Positions 7,511 through 15,739 of a DNA stretch of 60,227 nucleotides are shown one piece after another. The first letter of the stretch is position 1, and every line of letters starts with the position of its first letter. Origin of the DNA: Thauera terpenica 58Eu (lineage in GTDB: Bacteria; Pseudomonadota; Gammaproteobacteria; Burkholderiales; Rhodocyclaceae). A model generated the notes under the pieces. The model was not told where the DNA came from. It did no database searches and saw nothing but the letters and a program-made list of their open reading frames with translations. The stretch lies in the NCBI RefSeq assembly GCF_000443165.1, contig NZ_ATJV01000052.1:1-60227 (forward strand), in the 5' to 3' direction. The translations under genes were made by a program, and so were the position numbers.

Positions 7511-8851
7511 TCAGCGCATCTCGAAGGCCTCACGGTGAAAGCGTACGCGCCGTCGCCACAGTTGCTTCAGACCGGCTTTGAGCTGATCGCCCAGGCTGGG
7601 CGGGCCGCAGAACCAGACTTCCGTGTGCCCGCCATCGCTCTGAGTGCTGGCCAGGGTATCCGCCGTCAGACGTGCCCCGGTCGCACTGTCATGGATGTGC
7701 AGGCGCACTGCGGGCAGCGCTGCGCATAGAGCCTGCAGGCGGCCGACGAAGGGGTCTTGCGCGGCGCTGCGCGTGCCGTAATGCAGATCCACAGGCGTTG
7801 CCGCGCAGCTTGCAGGCTCGGTGTTTGCACGCAACTCGTCCAGCCAGGCAAGGAAGGGCGTCACGCCGATGCCGCCGGCAACCCAGATCTGACGGGCCTT
7901 GCGGTTGCGGCGTTCGAGCACGAAGCGTCCGTAAGGGCCTTCGACCGTCACCGCCTGCCCGACCTGAACTTGATGCGCGACCCGGCGCGTATGGTCACCC
8001 AAGGCCTTGATCTGGAAGCTCAGCAAGCGGTCGCCGTGATCGGCACTGGCGATGGTGAAGGGATGGGCGCCTTCGAGATGATCGAGGCCGACGAAGCTGA
8101 CGAAGGCGAATTGTCCGGCGCGATGGCCACGCCATTCACCGCCGAGACGACACACCACCTCGGTGATGTCCGCTGCCGGTGAAGACACGGCGGTGACCAC
8201 GCCGTGCACACGACGATCGTGGCCGATGCGTCCGCTGAGCGTGATCACCGCGGCGACCACACCCGCCGCCAGCAGTACTGCCAGCAAGACTCCCACCGGC
8301 TGCGACCAGTAGTCGGGCGGTGCCAGCACCGCGGCGTGAAACGCCAGCACCAGGTAGAGCGCCGGCATGGCGCGGTGGAGCAGGCGCCAGAATTTGTACG
8401 GGAAGCGCTTCCACAGGCTCAGCACGATCATGGCCAGCACCACATAGATGGCGAACTCGCCCAGCGCCTCGCCCGCATCACGCAGGGCTTCATACACACT
8501 GCCGAACTCCATTTTCGGTGGCCGTCCAGCACGCCCATACACGGCCTTGATGAGGTCGTCGGACATCTCGATCAGCCAGTGCAGGGCGGCGAACACGGCG
8601 GCGAGAATACCCGCCCACTTATGTACGCGGAAGATGCGGTCCATGCCGCCGAGCGGGCGTTCGAGGATCACCGGCCGCGTGGCCAGCACCATGGCCAGCG
8701 ACATCAGACCGATGGACAGCAGGCCGCTGAGATAGAGACCTTGTTCGCGGATCAGCCATGGCAGCGTGGTCTGGCTGGCGTCGAGGCTGACGGCGTTCAC
8801 TCCCCAGGCAAGGGTGAGGACGGCGAGGAAGGCGGAGAGGAGGGGGATCAC
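7511..8851 (-). CDS. Ferric-reductase-like flavocytochrome with ferredoxin-reductase domain
   Basis: The 446-residue protein has about six transmembrane helices in its first 220 residues with paired His residues (HKWAGILAA, LHWLIEM, LHRAMPALYLVLAFHAAV) that suit two haem b groups. A cytoplasmic FAD/NAD(P)H module follows, with HPFTIAS (FAD), GPYGRF and GGIGVTPFLAWL (nucleotide) and a C-terminal WFCGPPSLGDQL. This is the build of ferric reductase/NADPH-oxidase-like transmembrane reductases. The start is GTG at 8851 with AGGAG ten bases upstream. It follows the PepSY gene after a strong terminator and precedes the DUF411 gene. The substrate (metal or oxygen) is not determined by sequence. Confidence 0.85.
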   Translation of the reverse strand: MIPLLSAFLAVLTLAWGVNAVSLDASQTTLPWLIREQGLYLSGLLSIGLMSLAMVLATRPVILERPLGGMDRIFRVHKWAGILAAVFAALHWLIEMSDDLIKAVYGRAGRPPKMEFGSVYEALRDAGEALGEFAIYVVLAMIVLSLWKRFPYKFWRLLHRAMPALYLVLAFHAAVLAPPDYWSQPVGVLLAVLLAAGVVAAVITLSGRIGHDRRVHGVVTAVSSPAADITEVVCRLGGEWRGHRAGQFAFVSFVGLDHLEGAHPFTIASADHGDRLLSFQIKALGDHTRRVAHQVQVGQAVTVEGPYGRFVLERRNRKARQIWVAGGIGVTPFLAWLDELRANTEPASCAATPVDLHYGTRSAAQDPFVGRLQALCAALPAVRLHIHDSATGARLTADTLASTQSDGGHTEVWFCGPPSLGDQLKAGLKQLWRRRVRFHREAFEMR

Positions 8852-8875
8852 GGCGCGGGCTCCTGGGTACGATGT

Positions 8876-8907
8876 AAAAAAGGGGCGCCAGCGTGGCCGG
8901 CGCCCCT
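8876..8907 (-). terminator. Rho-independent terminator after the PepSY gene
   Basis: A perfect 9-bp stem (8881-8889 with 8899-8907, GGCGCCCCT arm) and nine-base loop are followed on the minus strand by six T. It lies 11 bases past the PepSY stop and before the flavocytochrome start, so it should separate the two transcripts. Confidence 0.85.
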
Positions 8908-8918
8908 GCGTCAGGGCC

Positions 8919-9224
8919 TTACTTGTTGCGTTTGACTTCCGTCTTGAGGATGTCGCCCGTGATCGGGTCGAGGTCGAGTTCGACGCGCTGACCTTGCGCG
9001 TCGGTGGCCTTGACTTCGTACTTGTTGCGCTCGCGGTCGATTTTCTCGAAGTCGCGGTAGCCGGCGGCTTCGAGCTTGCTCAGCACCTGCTGCATCGTCA
9101 GCGTCTGCTGCTGGGATGCCTGGTTCACCGCAGCGGACTGGGCAAAGGCCGGGACGAGCGCCGCACTGGCGCCGAGGATGCCGCCGGTGAGGGCGAGGGT
9201 GGCGATGAGAGTGGTGGCACGCAT
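8919..9224 (-). CDS. Secreted PepSY-domain protein
   Basis: The 101-residue product begins with a signal peptide (MRATTLIATLALTGGILGAS, ending PAFA). A single PepSY domain follows, with MQQVLSKLEAAGYRDFEKID, a central YEVKATDAQG strand and the terminal LDLDPITGDILKTEVKR. PepSY proteins are small periplasmic modules thought to modulate peptidases or to act as accessory sensors near two-component systems. The ATG at 9224 has AAGGAG at the right distance; the longer frame upstream is not protein-like. A related PepSY gene lies at 12727-13062 next to a two-component system, so this may be a member of the same response. Confidence 0.85.
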   Translation of the reverse strand: MRATTLIATLALTGGILGASAALVPAFAQSAAVNQASQQQTLTMQQVLSKLEAAGYRDFEKIDRERNKYEVKATDAQGQRVELDLDPITGDILKTEVKRNK

Positions 9225-9340
9225 GATGGTTTCTCCTTGGAAGATCCGCGGTCTGACTTGGACCGTGGTGCCATCATGCGTGGGGCTGGCTGAACGCAGG
9301 CTGAATGCAGATTGACTGCGCCCGTCGTGCTGCATCGGCC

Positions 9341-10468
9341 TCAGTCGAGGGTGTCGAGTGCGCGCTCCAGGTTGGCCACCGTGCGCTCGATCGCATGCAG
9401 CTTGTCGAGACCGAACAAGCCGATGCGAAAGGTCTTGAAGTCGGCGGGTTCGTCGCACTGCAGCGGCACGCCGGCTGCGGTCTGCAGGCCAGCGGCGGCG
9501 AACTTCGCGCCGCTCTTGACGCCCTCGTCCGTGGTGTAGCTGACGACCACGCCCGGTGCCTTGAAGCCTTCGGCGGCGACGCTGCGCATGCCGCGCGCTT
9601 CAAGCAAGGCACGCACGCGGCGCCCGAGTTCGAGTTGCTCCGCCTTCACCTTGTCAAAGCCGTAGGCCTCGGTCTCCTTCATCACCTCGTGCAGGCGTGC
9701 GAGCGAGTCCGTGGGCAGGGTGGCATGGTAGGCATGGCCGCCGGCCTCGTAGGCTTCCATGATCTGCAGCCATTTCTTCAGATCGGCGGCAAAGCTGGTG
9801 CTGGTGGTGGCGTTGACGCGTTCGCGCGCGGTGGCGCTCATCATCACCATCGCGGCGCCCGGCCAGCTCGTCCAGCCTTTTTGCGGCGCACTGATGAGGA
9901 CGTCGATGCCGCAGGCCTGCATGTCGACCCAGATCGTGCCCGAGGCGATGCAGTCGAGCACGAACAGCCCGCCCACCTCATGCACGGCGTCGGCCACCGC
10001 GCGCAGGTAGTCGTCGGGCAGGATCATGCCGGAGGAGGTCTCGACATGGGGCGCGAACACCAGGTCGGGGCGGTGCTGGCGGATCGCTGCGATCACCTCC
10101 TCGATCGGCGCCGGGGCGAAGGGCTCCTGGGGGCCGGCCGCGAGTTGACGCGCCTTCAATACCACCGATTCGGCCGGGATGCTGCCCATGTCGAAGATCT
10201 GCGTCCAGCGGTAGCTGAACCAGCCGTTGCGCAACACCAGCGCCTTCTTGCCGGTCGCGAGCTGACGCGCCACCGCCTCCATGCCGAAGGTGCCGCCACC
10301 GGGGACGATGGCAACGGCCTGGGCGTTGTAGACCTTCTTCAGCATTGCCGAGATGTCGCGCATCACGCCCTGGAAGGCTTGCGACATGTGGTTCAGGGAG
10401 CGATCGGTGAACACCACCGAGTATTCGAGCAGGCCATCGGGGTCGACGTCGGGCAGCAGTCCGGACAT
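9341..10468 (-). CDS. Class V aminotransferase, alanine-glyoxylate/serine-pyruvate type
   Basis: This 375-residue PLP enzyme has the class V fold, with VPGGGTFGMEAVARQL near the N terminus, HVETSSGMILP, the Asp of FVLDCIASGTIW and the Schiff-base lysine in SAPQKGWTSWPG. The C-terminal FRIGLFGLDK motif is typical of alanine-glyoxylate or serine-pyruvate aminotransferases, which convert glyoxylate to glycine. The family N terminus (SGLLPDVDPDGLLEYSV) fits the third of three close Met codons, at 10468, which has GGAG six bases upstream; longer starts at 10474 and 10480 are possible. The gene follows the histidine kinase gene on the same strand but is probably a separate unit. Exact amino donor is not clear. 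Confidence 0.85.
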   Translation of the reverse strand: MSGLLPDVDPDGLLEYSVVFTDRSLNHMSQAFQGVMRDISAMLKKVYNAQAVAIVPGGGTFGMEAVARQLATGKKALVLRNGWFSYRWTQIFDMGSIPAESVVLKARQLAAGPQEPFAPAPIEEVIAAIRQHRPDLVFAPHVETSSGMILPDDYLRAVADAVHEVGGLFVLDCIASGTIWVDMQACGIDVLISAPQKGWTSWPGAAMVMMSATARERVNATTSTSFAADLKKWLQIMEAYEAGGHAYHATLPTDSLARLHEVMKETEAYGFDKVKAEQLELGRRVRALLEARGMRSVAAEGFKAPGVVVSYTTDEGVKSGAKFAAAGLQTAAGVPLQCDEPADFKTFRIGLFGLDKLHAIERTVANLERALDTLD

Positions 10469-10642
10469 GGTCATCTCCATCTTGATCGGTTGGCCGCGAC
10501 GCGCGCAGTGCGCTGCTTCGCGGATGAGTGGCGGGCAAGTGGCCCCCAAGCCGGTCGATTGTAGCGGCTGCGCGGGCACGATGGGCAGCGCCGCCGAGGG
10601 GCACTGCAGGGCCACCGAGAGTGGGGCGCCGCAAGGGGGCAA

Positions 10643-11974
10643 CTACAGCGGCAGGCGCAGGCAGACGCGCAGGCCACCCAGGGCCGCCGAGGGCGCGTAG
10701 TCGATGCTGCCGCCGTACTGCGCCACGATGTCGCCGACGATCACCAGACCGATGCCGTGGCCCGGTCGCTGTTCGTCGCTGCGCAGGCCGGCGGTGCCGA
10801 GCCGGCCGAGGAAGTCCGGCGGCACGCCGGGGCCGTCGTCCTCGATCGTGCACACCAGGGCATCCGGGGCGTCGGCCACGTCGTCGATGTGCAGCACGAT
10901 GCGTGCAGCCGCCCACTTGCAGGCGTTGTCGAGCAGGTTGCCGAACAGCTCGAGCATGTCTTCGCGGTCAAGCGGGAAGCGGCGTTCGGGTACATCGAGC
11001 ACGATCTCGAGCGTGCGCTCGGCATGCAGCTGGCGCAAGGCCCGGGCAAGCGTCTGTAACTGCGTGCGGGCCTCGAAGCCCTCGCGCGTGGGGCCGGCGC
11101 CGGCGAGGCGGGCGCGGCGCAGTTCGCGTTCTATCGTATTGCGCATGATGTCGATCTGGCCCTGGACGGCGCGCGCAGCGTCGCTGCTGCCCGCCTGGGC
11201 GAGCTCGTCGGCGCGGTGCTGCAGAACGGCGAGCGGGGTCTTCAGGGCATGCGACAGATTGCCGACCGCGTGGCGGATGCGACCCAGGCGCTGGGCGTGA
11301 TGTCGGGCCAGACGGTCCACCGCGTCCAGCATCGGCTGCACCTCGCGTGGAGCCTGTGTGCCCAGGCTGGCGGGTTCGCCACGTTCGATCTGGCGGCAGG
11401 CGGCGACGGCGTCCTGCAGGGGCGCCAGGCCGCGCAGCAGCAGACGTCGTTGCAGCACCAGCAGCAGCAGCAGCGCGATGAACAGACCGGCCGCCATGCG
11501 CTGGCTGAAGTGGGTGATGGCGTCGGCCACGCGCGCAACGTCCTCGGTGACGACGATGACGATGCCGCCTTCAGTCGAGGGGTAGCGCTTGGCGTAGCCG
11601 AGGAGCTTTTGCCGCGCCGGGCCGTCGAGATGGAAAGTGCTCTCGCCGCGCGCATCGGGCAGCGGTACGGCGAGTTCTTCGTCCCATAGCGAGCGCGAGC
11701 GCAGCCAGGGGCCGTCGCCCATGCGGATCAGGAAGTAGTGGCCCGACAGCGGCAGATCATAGACCGTGCCCGCCGCCCCCTGCGCTGCGGCCTCGGGATC
11801 GAGCGCGTCGAGGACGCGGACGTAGATCAGATCGGCGTCGTGCTGCAGGCGCGAGACCACGTAGTCCTCGACCAGGCGTCGGGGGAAGTCCTGCAGCGCG
11901 AAGGCGAGCAGCAGACCGGCCCCGATCAGCACCAGGGCCATGGCAAGCGAGAGGCGACTGAGCAGCGATTTCAT
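10643..11974 (-). CDS. Sensor histidine kinase, PhoQ/QseC-like
   Basis: The 443-residue kinase has TM1 at about 8-28, a periplasmic domain (about 29-158), TM2 at about 159-176, a HAMP-like linker, the phospho-acceptor in GNLSHALKTPL (His242), an N box in ELFGNLLDNACKWA, G1 in DDGPGVPP and G2 in GHGIGL. It is complete. It is encoded after its response regulator (12063-12722), 88 bases apart, and after a PepSY gene, the order seen in PhoPQ-like systems with PepSY accessory proteins. The periplasmic domain is divergent, so the signal (for example divalent metals or cationic peptides) cannot be assigned. Confidence 0.9.
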   Translation of the reverse strand: MKSLLSRLSLAMALVLIGAGLLLAFALQDFPRRLVEDYVVSRLQHDADLIYVRVLDALDPEAAAQGAAGTVYDLPLSGHYFLIRMGDGPWLRSRSLWDEELAVPLPDARGESTFHLDGPARQKLLGYAKRYPSTEGGIVIVVTEDVARVADAITHFSQRMAAGLFIALLLLLVLQRRLLLRGLAPLQDAVAACRQIERGEPASLGTQAPREVQPMLDAVDRLARHHAQRLGRIRHAVGNLSHALKTPLAVLQHRADELAQAGSSDAARAVQGQIDIMRNTIERELRRARLAGAGPTREGFEARTQLQTLARALRQLHAERTLEIVLDVPERRFPLDREDMLELFGNLLDNACKWAAARIVLHIDDVADAPDALVCTIEDDGPGVPPDFLGRLGTAGLRSDEQRPGHGIGLVIVGDIVAQYGGSIDYAPSAALGGLRVCLRLPL

Positions 11975-12042
11975 CGCTTAACCGCTGTGCGGCTTCATGC
12001 GCGATCCTGGTCGTGCCGCTTGGCTGGCCGATCCAGGGCAGA

Positions 12043-12071
12043 CAGACTCAGGGCAGCCAGACTCAGGGCAG
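12043..12071. repeat. Tandem 15-base repeat between regulator and kinase genes
   Basis: Two copies of CAGACTCAGGGCAG (12043-12056 and 12058-12071) are spaced with period 15, and a partial third copy (ATCCAGGGCAG) lies just before them. The second copy overlaps the last codons of the response-regulator gene. It looks like slippage expansion rather than an operator, and no function is apparent. Confidence 0.7.
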
Positions 12072-12722
12072 AAACACATAGCCTTGTCCGCGATGGGTCT
12101 CGATGTGCTGTGTGCCGATGAGCAGACGCAGGCGCCGGACATAGACTTCGATGACGTTGCTGTCGTGTTCGGCGTCGTAGTCGTAGACGTGTTCGTAGAG
12201 CTGCGTCTTCGACAGGACCTGAGCAGGGTGGCGCATGAGGTAGCGCAGCAGGCGAAATTCGGTGGCGGTGAGTGATCGTTCGCTGCCATCGTCGCCGCTC
12301 AGGCATTGCCGCGCCTCGTCCAGACGCCACGGTCCGGCGCGCAGTTCGAGCGTGGGCGTGGTGGCGCTGCGGCGCAACAGGGCTTGCAGGCGCGCGAGCA
12401 ATTCCTCGACGTGAAAGGGCTTGCCGAGGTAGTCGTCGGCGCCTGCCTGCAGACCTTCCACGCGCTCGGCCCAGCCGTCGCGCGCGGTGAGGATCAGCAC
12501 CGGCAGGCGGCTGCCGGCTGCGCGCCAGGTCTTCAGTACTTCCAGCCCCGGCTTGCCTGGCAGACCCAGATCGAGCACGACGGCGTCGTAAGGCTCGGTG
12601 CTGCCCAGATGGCCGCCGTCGATGCCGTTGGCGGCGACATCCACGGCGTAGCCTTCCTGCTCGAGCCGTGTGCGCAGGCGCTCGCTCAGCTCCGAATCGT
12701 CTTCGACGACGAGTATGCGCAT
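12063..12722 (-). CDS. OmpR/PhoP-family response regulator
   Basis: The 219-residue protein has a receiver domain (1-118) with the acidic pair at Glu7/Asp8/Asp9, phospho-acceptor Asp51 in VVLDLGLPGKPG, Thr in LTARDG and Lys in YLGKPF. An OmpR-type winged helix (about 125-219) follows, ending in IETHRGQGYVFLP. It starts four bases after the PepSY stop, with AAGG overlapping that region, so PepSY, regulator and kinase form one operon. PhoP/QseB-like regulators bind direct repeats upstream of target promoters. The likely targets include the two PepSY genes, but no operator was defined here. Confidence 0.92.
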   Translation of the reverse strand: MRILVVEDDSELSERLRTRLEQEGYAVDVAANGIDGGHLGSTEPYDAVVLDLGLPGKPGLEVLKTWRAAGSRLPVLILTARDGWAERVEGLQAGADDYLGKPFHVEELLARLQALLRRSATTPTLELRAGPWRLDEARQCLSGDDGSERSLTATEFRLLRYLMRHPAQVLSKTQLYEHVYDYDAEHDSNVIEVYVRRLRLLIGTQHIETHRGQGYVFLP

Positions 12723-12726
12723 GGCC

Positions 12727-13062
12727 TTACTTCACCTTGCGCCGCAGGATCTCGCCGCTGGCGGCGTCGATCTCGAGCTTGTGCACCGCGTCGGCGGCGT
12801 CGATGATCTTGACCTCGTACACGTATTTTCCACCTTCGCGATCAAGTTCGACCTCGACGACCTGGCCGGGCTGTGCAGCCTGGCTGCGCTTGAGGATGTC
12901 TTCCATGGCCAGGATCTGGCCGCTTTCGCGTAGCTGGCGTACTTCGCTGCTGCGGGCGCGGTCGTCGCTTGCGTGTGCGCTCAGGGGCTGCAGGCTGAGG
13001 CCGGCGATCGTCGCGATGCTGAGACCGAGAACTGCGGCGGTGATGGCTTGGCGGGTCTTCAT
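12727..13062 (-). CDS. Secreted PepSY-domain protein, first gene of two-component operon
   Basis: This 111-residue protein has a signal peptide (MKTRQAITAAVLGLSIATI, cleaved near AHA) and one PepSY domain, with the strands QVVEVELDREGGKYVYEVKI and LEIDAASGEILRRKVK. GAGGA lies nine bases before the ATG. It is directly followed by the response regulator, and this operon order is common for PepSY proteins that are induced by, and perhaps tune, their own two-component system. It is similar in plan to the PepSY protein at 8919-9224. Molecular role is unproven for the family. Confidence 0.88.
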   Translation of the reverse strand: MKTRQAITAAVLGLSIATIAGLSLQPLSAHASDDRARSSEVRQLRESGQILAMEDILKRSQAAQPGQVVEVELDREGGKYVYEVKIIDAADAVHKLEIDAASGEILRRKVK

Positions 13063-13153
13063 GATGAGTTCCTCGACTGTTTCTGGAGTCCGTTGGGGAC
13101 GTGTGCAGTATCGCGCCCCGCGCCTGAATCGAAACTGAAAACCCGCGCCGTCC

Positions 13154-13585
13154 TCAGCCGATACCGGCCTTCCGCTTCAGACAGCCCACATAAGCGAGGG
13201 CGTCGGGCGGGGTGCCATTGCGCTGGGCGTTGAACATCATCTCGCCCAGGCATTCCAGCGCATCGTGCAAGGCGGCGTGGCGCTCGCCGCGCTGCGCGCA
13301 GGCGGCCTCGAAGGCGGCGCGGATGCCCGGCGGCTGGTTGATCGACAACTGCTCCTCGATGGCCAGATGCAGGGACAGATGCAGGAAGGGGTTGATGGCG
13401 CCATCCTCGGGGCTGAAGTCACGCTCCAGCGAGTCGGGGTTCTCGACGATGGCATGGTATTCGGGGTGCTGGCTGATGATGTCGGCGGCGATGGATTCCA
13501 TCGCGCTCAGCAGCTCGCGCGCCCTATGCTTGCGCCAGGTGTCGATGAAAAAGCTGCGCACCTGCTCGCGGCTGGGATTGAACAT
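13154..13585 (-). CDS. DUF1841 family protein
   Basis: The 143-residue protein begins MFNPSREQVRSFFIDTWRKH, the standard start of the DUF1841 family, and continues with ILSQHPEYHAIVE-like and NPFLHLSLHLAIEEQ segments and the terminal CLGEMMFNAQRNG. It is soluble and His-rich with no signal peptide. The frame extends to a TTG at 13600, but the ATG at 13585 with an upstream GTGGAAG fits the family start. In betaproteobacteria this family is often found near nth and rnf genes, as here. Function is unknown; the conserved His residues suggest a metal or nucleotide role. Confidence 0.85.
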   Translation of the reverse strand: MFNPSREQVRSFFIDTWRKHRARELLSAMESIAADIISQHPEYHAIVENPDSLERDFSPEDGAINPFLHLSLHLAIEEQLSINQPPGIRAAFEAACAQRGERHAALHDALECLGEMMFNAQRNGTPPDALAYVGCLKRKAGIG

Positions 13586-13690
13586 GTCGGCTTCCACCAA
13601 GGGGTGAGGGTTGTAAGGGTCTCAGTATGCTGGGGCGAAGGCTCGTCGGGCGTTCGGTCTTGGACCTTGACCCTCGGGCGGCGGCGGCTC

Positions 13691-14332
13691 TCAGTCGGTC
13701 TTGTCGCGGGACAGGCACAGGTCACGCACGCTGCAGATGCCGCATTTGGGACTGCGCGCGGTGCACACATAGCGGCCGTGCAGGATCAGCCAATGATGGG
13801 CGTCGAGCAGGTAGTCCTTGGGCACGCGACGCATGAGCCTCTTTTCCACCTCGAGGACGTCCTTGCCCGGTGCGAGCCCGGTGCGATTGCCAACGCGGAA
13901 GATGTGCGTGTCGACCGCCATCACCGGCTGGCGGAAAACGGTGTTGAGCACCACATTGGCGGTCTTGCGGCCGACGCCGGGCAGGGCCTCGAGTGCTTCG
14001 CGATTGGCCGGTACTTCGCCGCCGTGGCGTTCGAGCAGCAGGCGTGAGAGCGCGAGGGTGTTCCTTGCCTTGTTGCGGAACAGGCCGATGGTCTTGATGT
14101 GCTCGGCGATGCCCTCTTCGCCGAGTGTCACCATGGCCTCGGGCGTGGGTGCCGCGGCGAAGAGCTTGCGCGTGGCGATGTTGACACTGCGATCAGTGGC
14201 CTGGGCCGACAGCACGACCGCCACCAGCAGCTGGTAGGGCGAGTCGTACTCGAGTTCGGTCTGTGGATGGGGGTTGGCTTCGTGCAGGCGGCGGAAGAAC
14301 TCCCTGATCGCCTCACGCGTCATCATCGCCAT
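13691..14332 (-). CDS. nth: Endonuclease III, DNA glycosylase/AP lyase
   Basis: The 213-residue enzyme removes oxidised pyrimidines and cleaves the abasic site. It has the helix-hairpin-helix ALPGVGRKTANVVL with the catalytic Lys, the catalytic Asp in AVDTHIFRV, and the C-terminal [4Fe-4S] loop CTARSPKCGICSVRDLC (C-x6-C-x2-C-x5-C). Length matches E. coli Nth (211). It starts four bases after the rnfE stop, so it belongs to the rnf operon, the same order as rsxABCDGE-nth in E. coli. Three Met codons lie close together (14332, 14326, 14323); the first has AGGCTGAAG upstream. Confidence 0.95.
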   Translation of the reverse strand: MAMMTREAIREFFRRLHEANPHPQTELEYDSPYQLLVAVVLSAQATDRSVNIATRKLFAAAPTPEAMVTLGEEGIAEHIKTIGLFRNKARNTLALSRLLLERHGGEVPANREALEALPGVGRKTANVVLNTVFRQPVMAVDTHIFRVGNRTGLAPGKDVLEVEKRLMRRVPKDYLLDAHHWLILHGRYVCTARSPKCGICSVRDLCLSRDKTD

Positions 14333-14336
14333 CGCT

Positions 14337-15068
14337 TCAGCCTGCCGGAGCGGGCTCGGCGGGCTCAGCGCGCTCAGCGGGGGTGGTCTGTGACGTCGTC
14401 GTTGCTGCGGCCGGCGGGCGCTTGTGGGTGCGCGCAGCCAGATGGGTGTTGATGGCGTTGAAGGCCGCAATCAGGCAGCCGAGCGCAAAGAATGCGCCCG
14501 GTGGCAGGATGGCGATCAGGAAGCCGGGGTAATCCTCACCGAACACGTTCCATGCCGACAGGCTGGGGAAAATCATCTCGATGCCGGAGAACAAGGTGCC
14601 TGCACCCAGCAGTTCGCGGATGGCGCCGAGCAGACCGAGCACCCACACCAGGCCCAGGCCCATCATCACGCCGTCGAAGGTGGAGCTCAGGGGGTCGTTC
14701 TTGGCCGCGTAGGCCTCGACGCGAGCGAGCACGATGCAGTTGGTGACGATGAGCGGAATGAAGATGCCGAGCACCAGATAGAGATCGTGGAAGTAGGCGT
14801 TGAACGAAAGATCGACCACGGTCACGAGCGCGGCGATGATGAGGACGAAGACAGGGATGCGGATTTCGTAAGGGATGAAATTGCGTAGCGCAGACACCGC
14901 CAGGTTGGCCAGTGCCATCACCAGGATGGTGGCCAGGCCCAGACTGACGGCGTTGACCATGCTGGTGCTGATGGCGAGGATGGGACACAGGCCGAGCAAC
15001 TGCGCGAGGCCAGCGTTCTGCTTCCACAGGCCGTTATAGGAGATGTCGCGAAACTGTTGCGGGCTCAT
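14337..15068 (-). CDS. rnfE: Rnf/Rsx complex subunit E
   Basis: This 243-residue integral membrane protein has six predicted helices and the RnfA/RnfE-family motifs NAGLAQLLGLCPILA and FIPLIVTNCIVLARVEA, whose cysteines lie in the half-channels that hold the membrane [2Fe-2S] cluster together with RnfA. The C-terminal 30 residues are an Ala/Thr/Pro-rich tail not seen in most homologues. The gene overlaps rnfG by four bases and is followed by nth. The Rnf complex couples ferredoxin/NADH electron transfer to an ion gradient; in diazotrophs it feeds nitrogenase, and in E. coli it keeps SoxR reduced. Confidence 0.95.
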   Translation of the reverse strand: MSPQQFRDISYNGLWKQNAGLAQLLGLCPILAISTSMVNAVSLGLATILVMALANLAVSALRNFIPYEIRIPVFVLIIAALVTVVDLSFNAYFHDLYLVLGIFIPLIVTNCIVLARVEAYAAKNDPLSSTFDGVMMGLGLVWVLGLLGAIRELLGAGTLFSGIEMIFPSLSAWNVFGEDYPGFLIAILPPGAFFALGCLIAAFNAINTHLAARTHKRPPAAATTTSQTTPAERAEPAEPAPAG

Positions 15069-15739
15069 GGTTGTACTCCCAGGGTGCTGCCGGCGGGGGC
15101 GGAGAACAAGTCATCCTGGCGCGCGCTCGCCCAGGCCGTGGCGCGACCCACGGCGCCGACCACGGCGCGCGCGCTGATCGTCGCGCCGGTGCGGTAGCCG
15201 AAGCTGCCGCCGTCCTTGCGCAAGGCCCATTCGGCGGTGTTGACGTCCTTCCAGCTGGCGATGGAGAACTGGCCGATCCAGGGCATGTCCTTGCGGCGGT
15301 CCTTCTTGGGGTCGATGTAGTCGCCCAGGCCAGGCGTTTCCTTGTGTGCGGTGACGCGTACGCCGGACAGCAGGCCATTGGTATTGATCGCCACCACCAT
15401 CGCGATACGGCCTGCGTAGCCATCGGTGGTTGCGGTTTCGACGATGAGGGCGACCGGTTGATTGCCGAGGCGGGCGCGCCAGATGCGGCCGCCGTCATCG
15501 AGGCCGAGGGCCGGTGTGGGGCCGATGCGCACGAGGTCTTCAAGGAGCTCGTTGTCGTAGCTGCCCGGCGCCAGCACCTCGTCGATCAGGCGCATCTGCG
15601 CCTCCTGCATCGAGGCTTCGATCGCCGGGCGCGTGAAGCGGTAGGTGGACGCCATCATGGCGGTAAACACCAGTGTGAACACCAGCATGATGCCGGCGGC
15701 GCGCAGCGCGGTGCGCAGTGCACTGTAGCGCGCGCTCAT
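15065..15739 (-). CDS. rnfG: Rnf/Rsx complex subunit G (covalent FMN)
   Basis: The 224-residue subunit has one N-terminal transmembrane helix (about 12-32) and a periplasmic FMN-binding domain. The flavinylation motif is YRTGATISARAV, where the Thr after Gly-Ala would carry FMN through a phosphoester bond (S/T-G-A-T consensus). Family features VVAINTNGLLSGVRV and HKETPGLGD are intact. It overlaps rnfD and rnfE by four bases each (ATGA), so translation is coupled. In the complex RnfG passes electrons between RnfD and the periplasmic side. Confidence 0.93.
   Translation of the reverse strand: MSARYSALRTALRAAGIMLVFTLVFTAMMASTYRFTRPAIEASMQEAQMRLIDEVLAPGSYDNELLEDLVRIGPTPALGLDDGGRIWRARLGNQPVALIVETATTDGYAGRIAMVVAINTNGLLSGVRVTAHKETPGLGDYIDPKKDRRKDMPWIGQFSIASWKDVNTAEWALRKDGGSFGYRTGATISARAVVGAVGRATAWASARQDDLFSAPAGSTLGVQP

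Noticed and set aside
9305-10564. A 419-residue plus-strand frame
   Set aside because: It is antisense to the class V aminotransferase, which has the PLP motifs.
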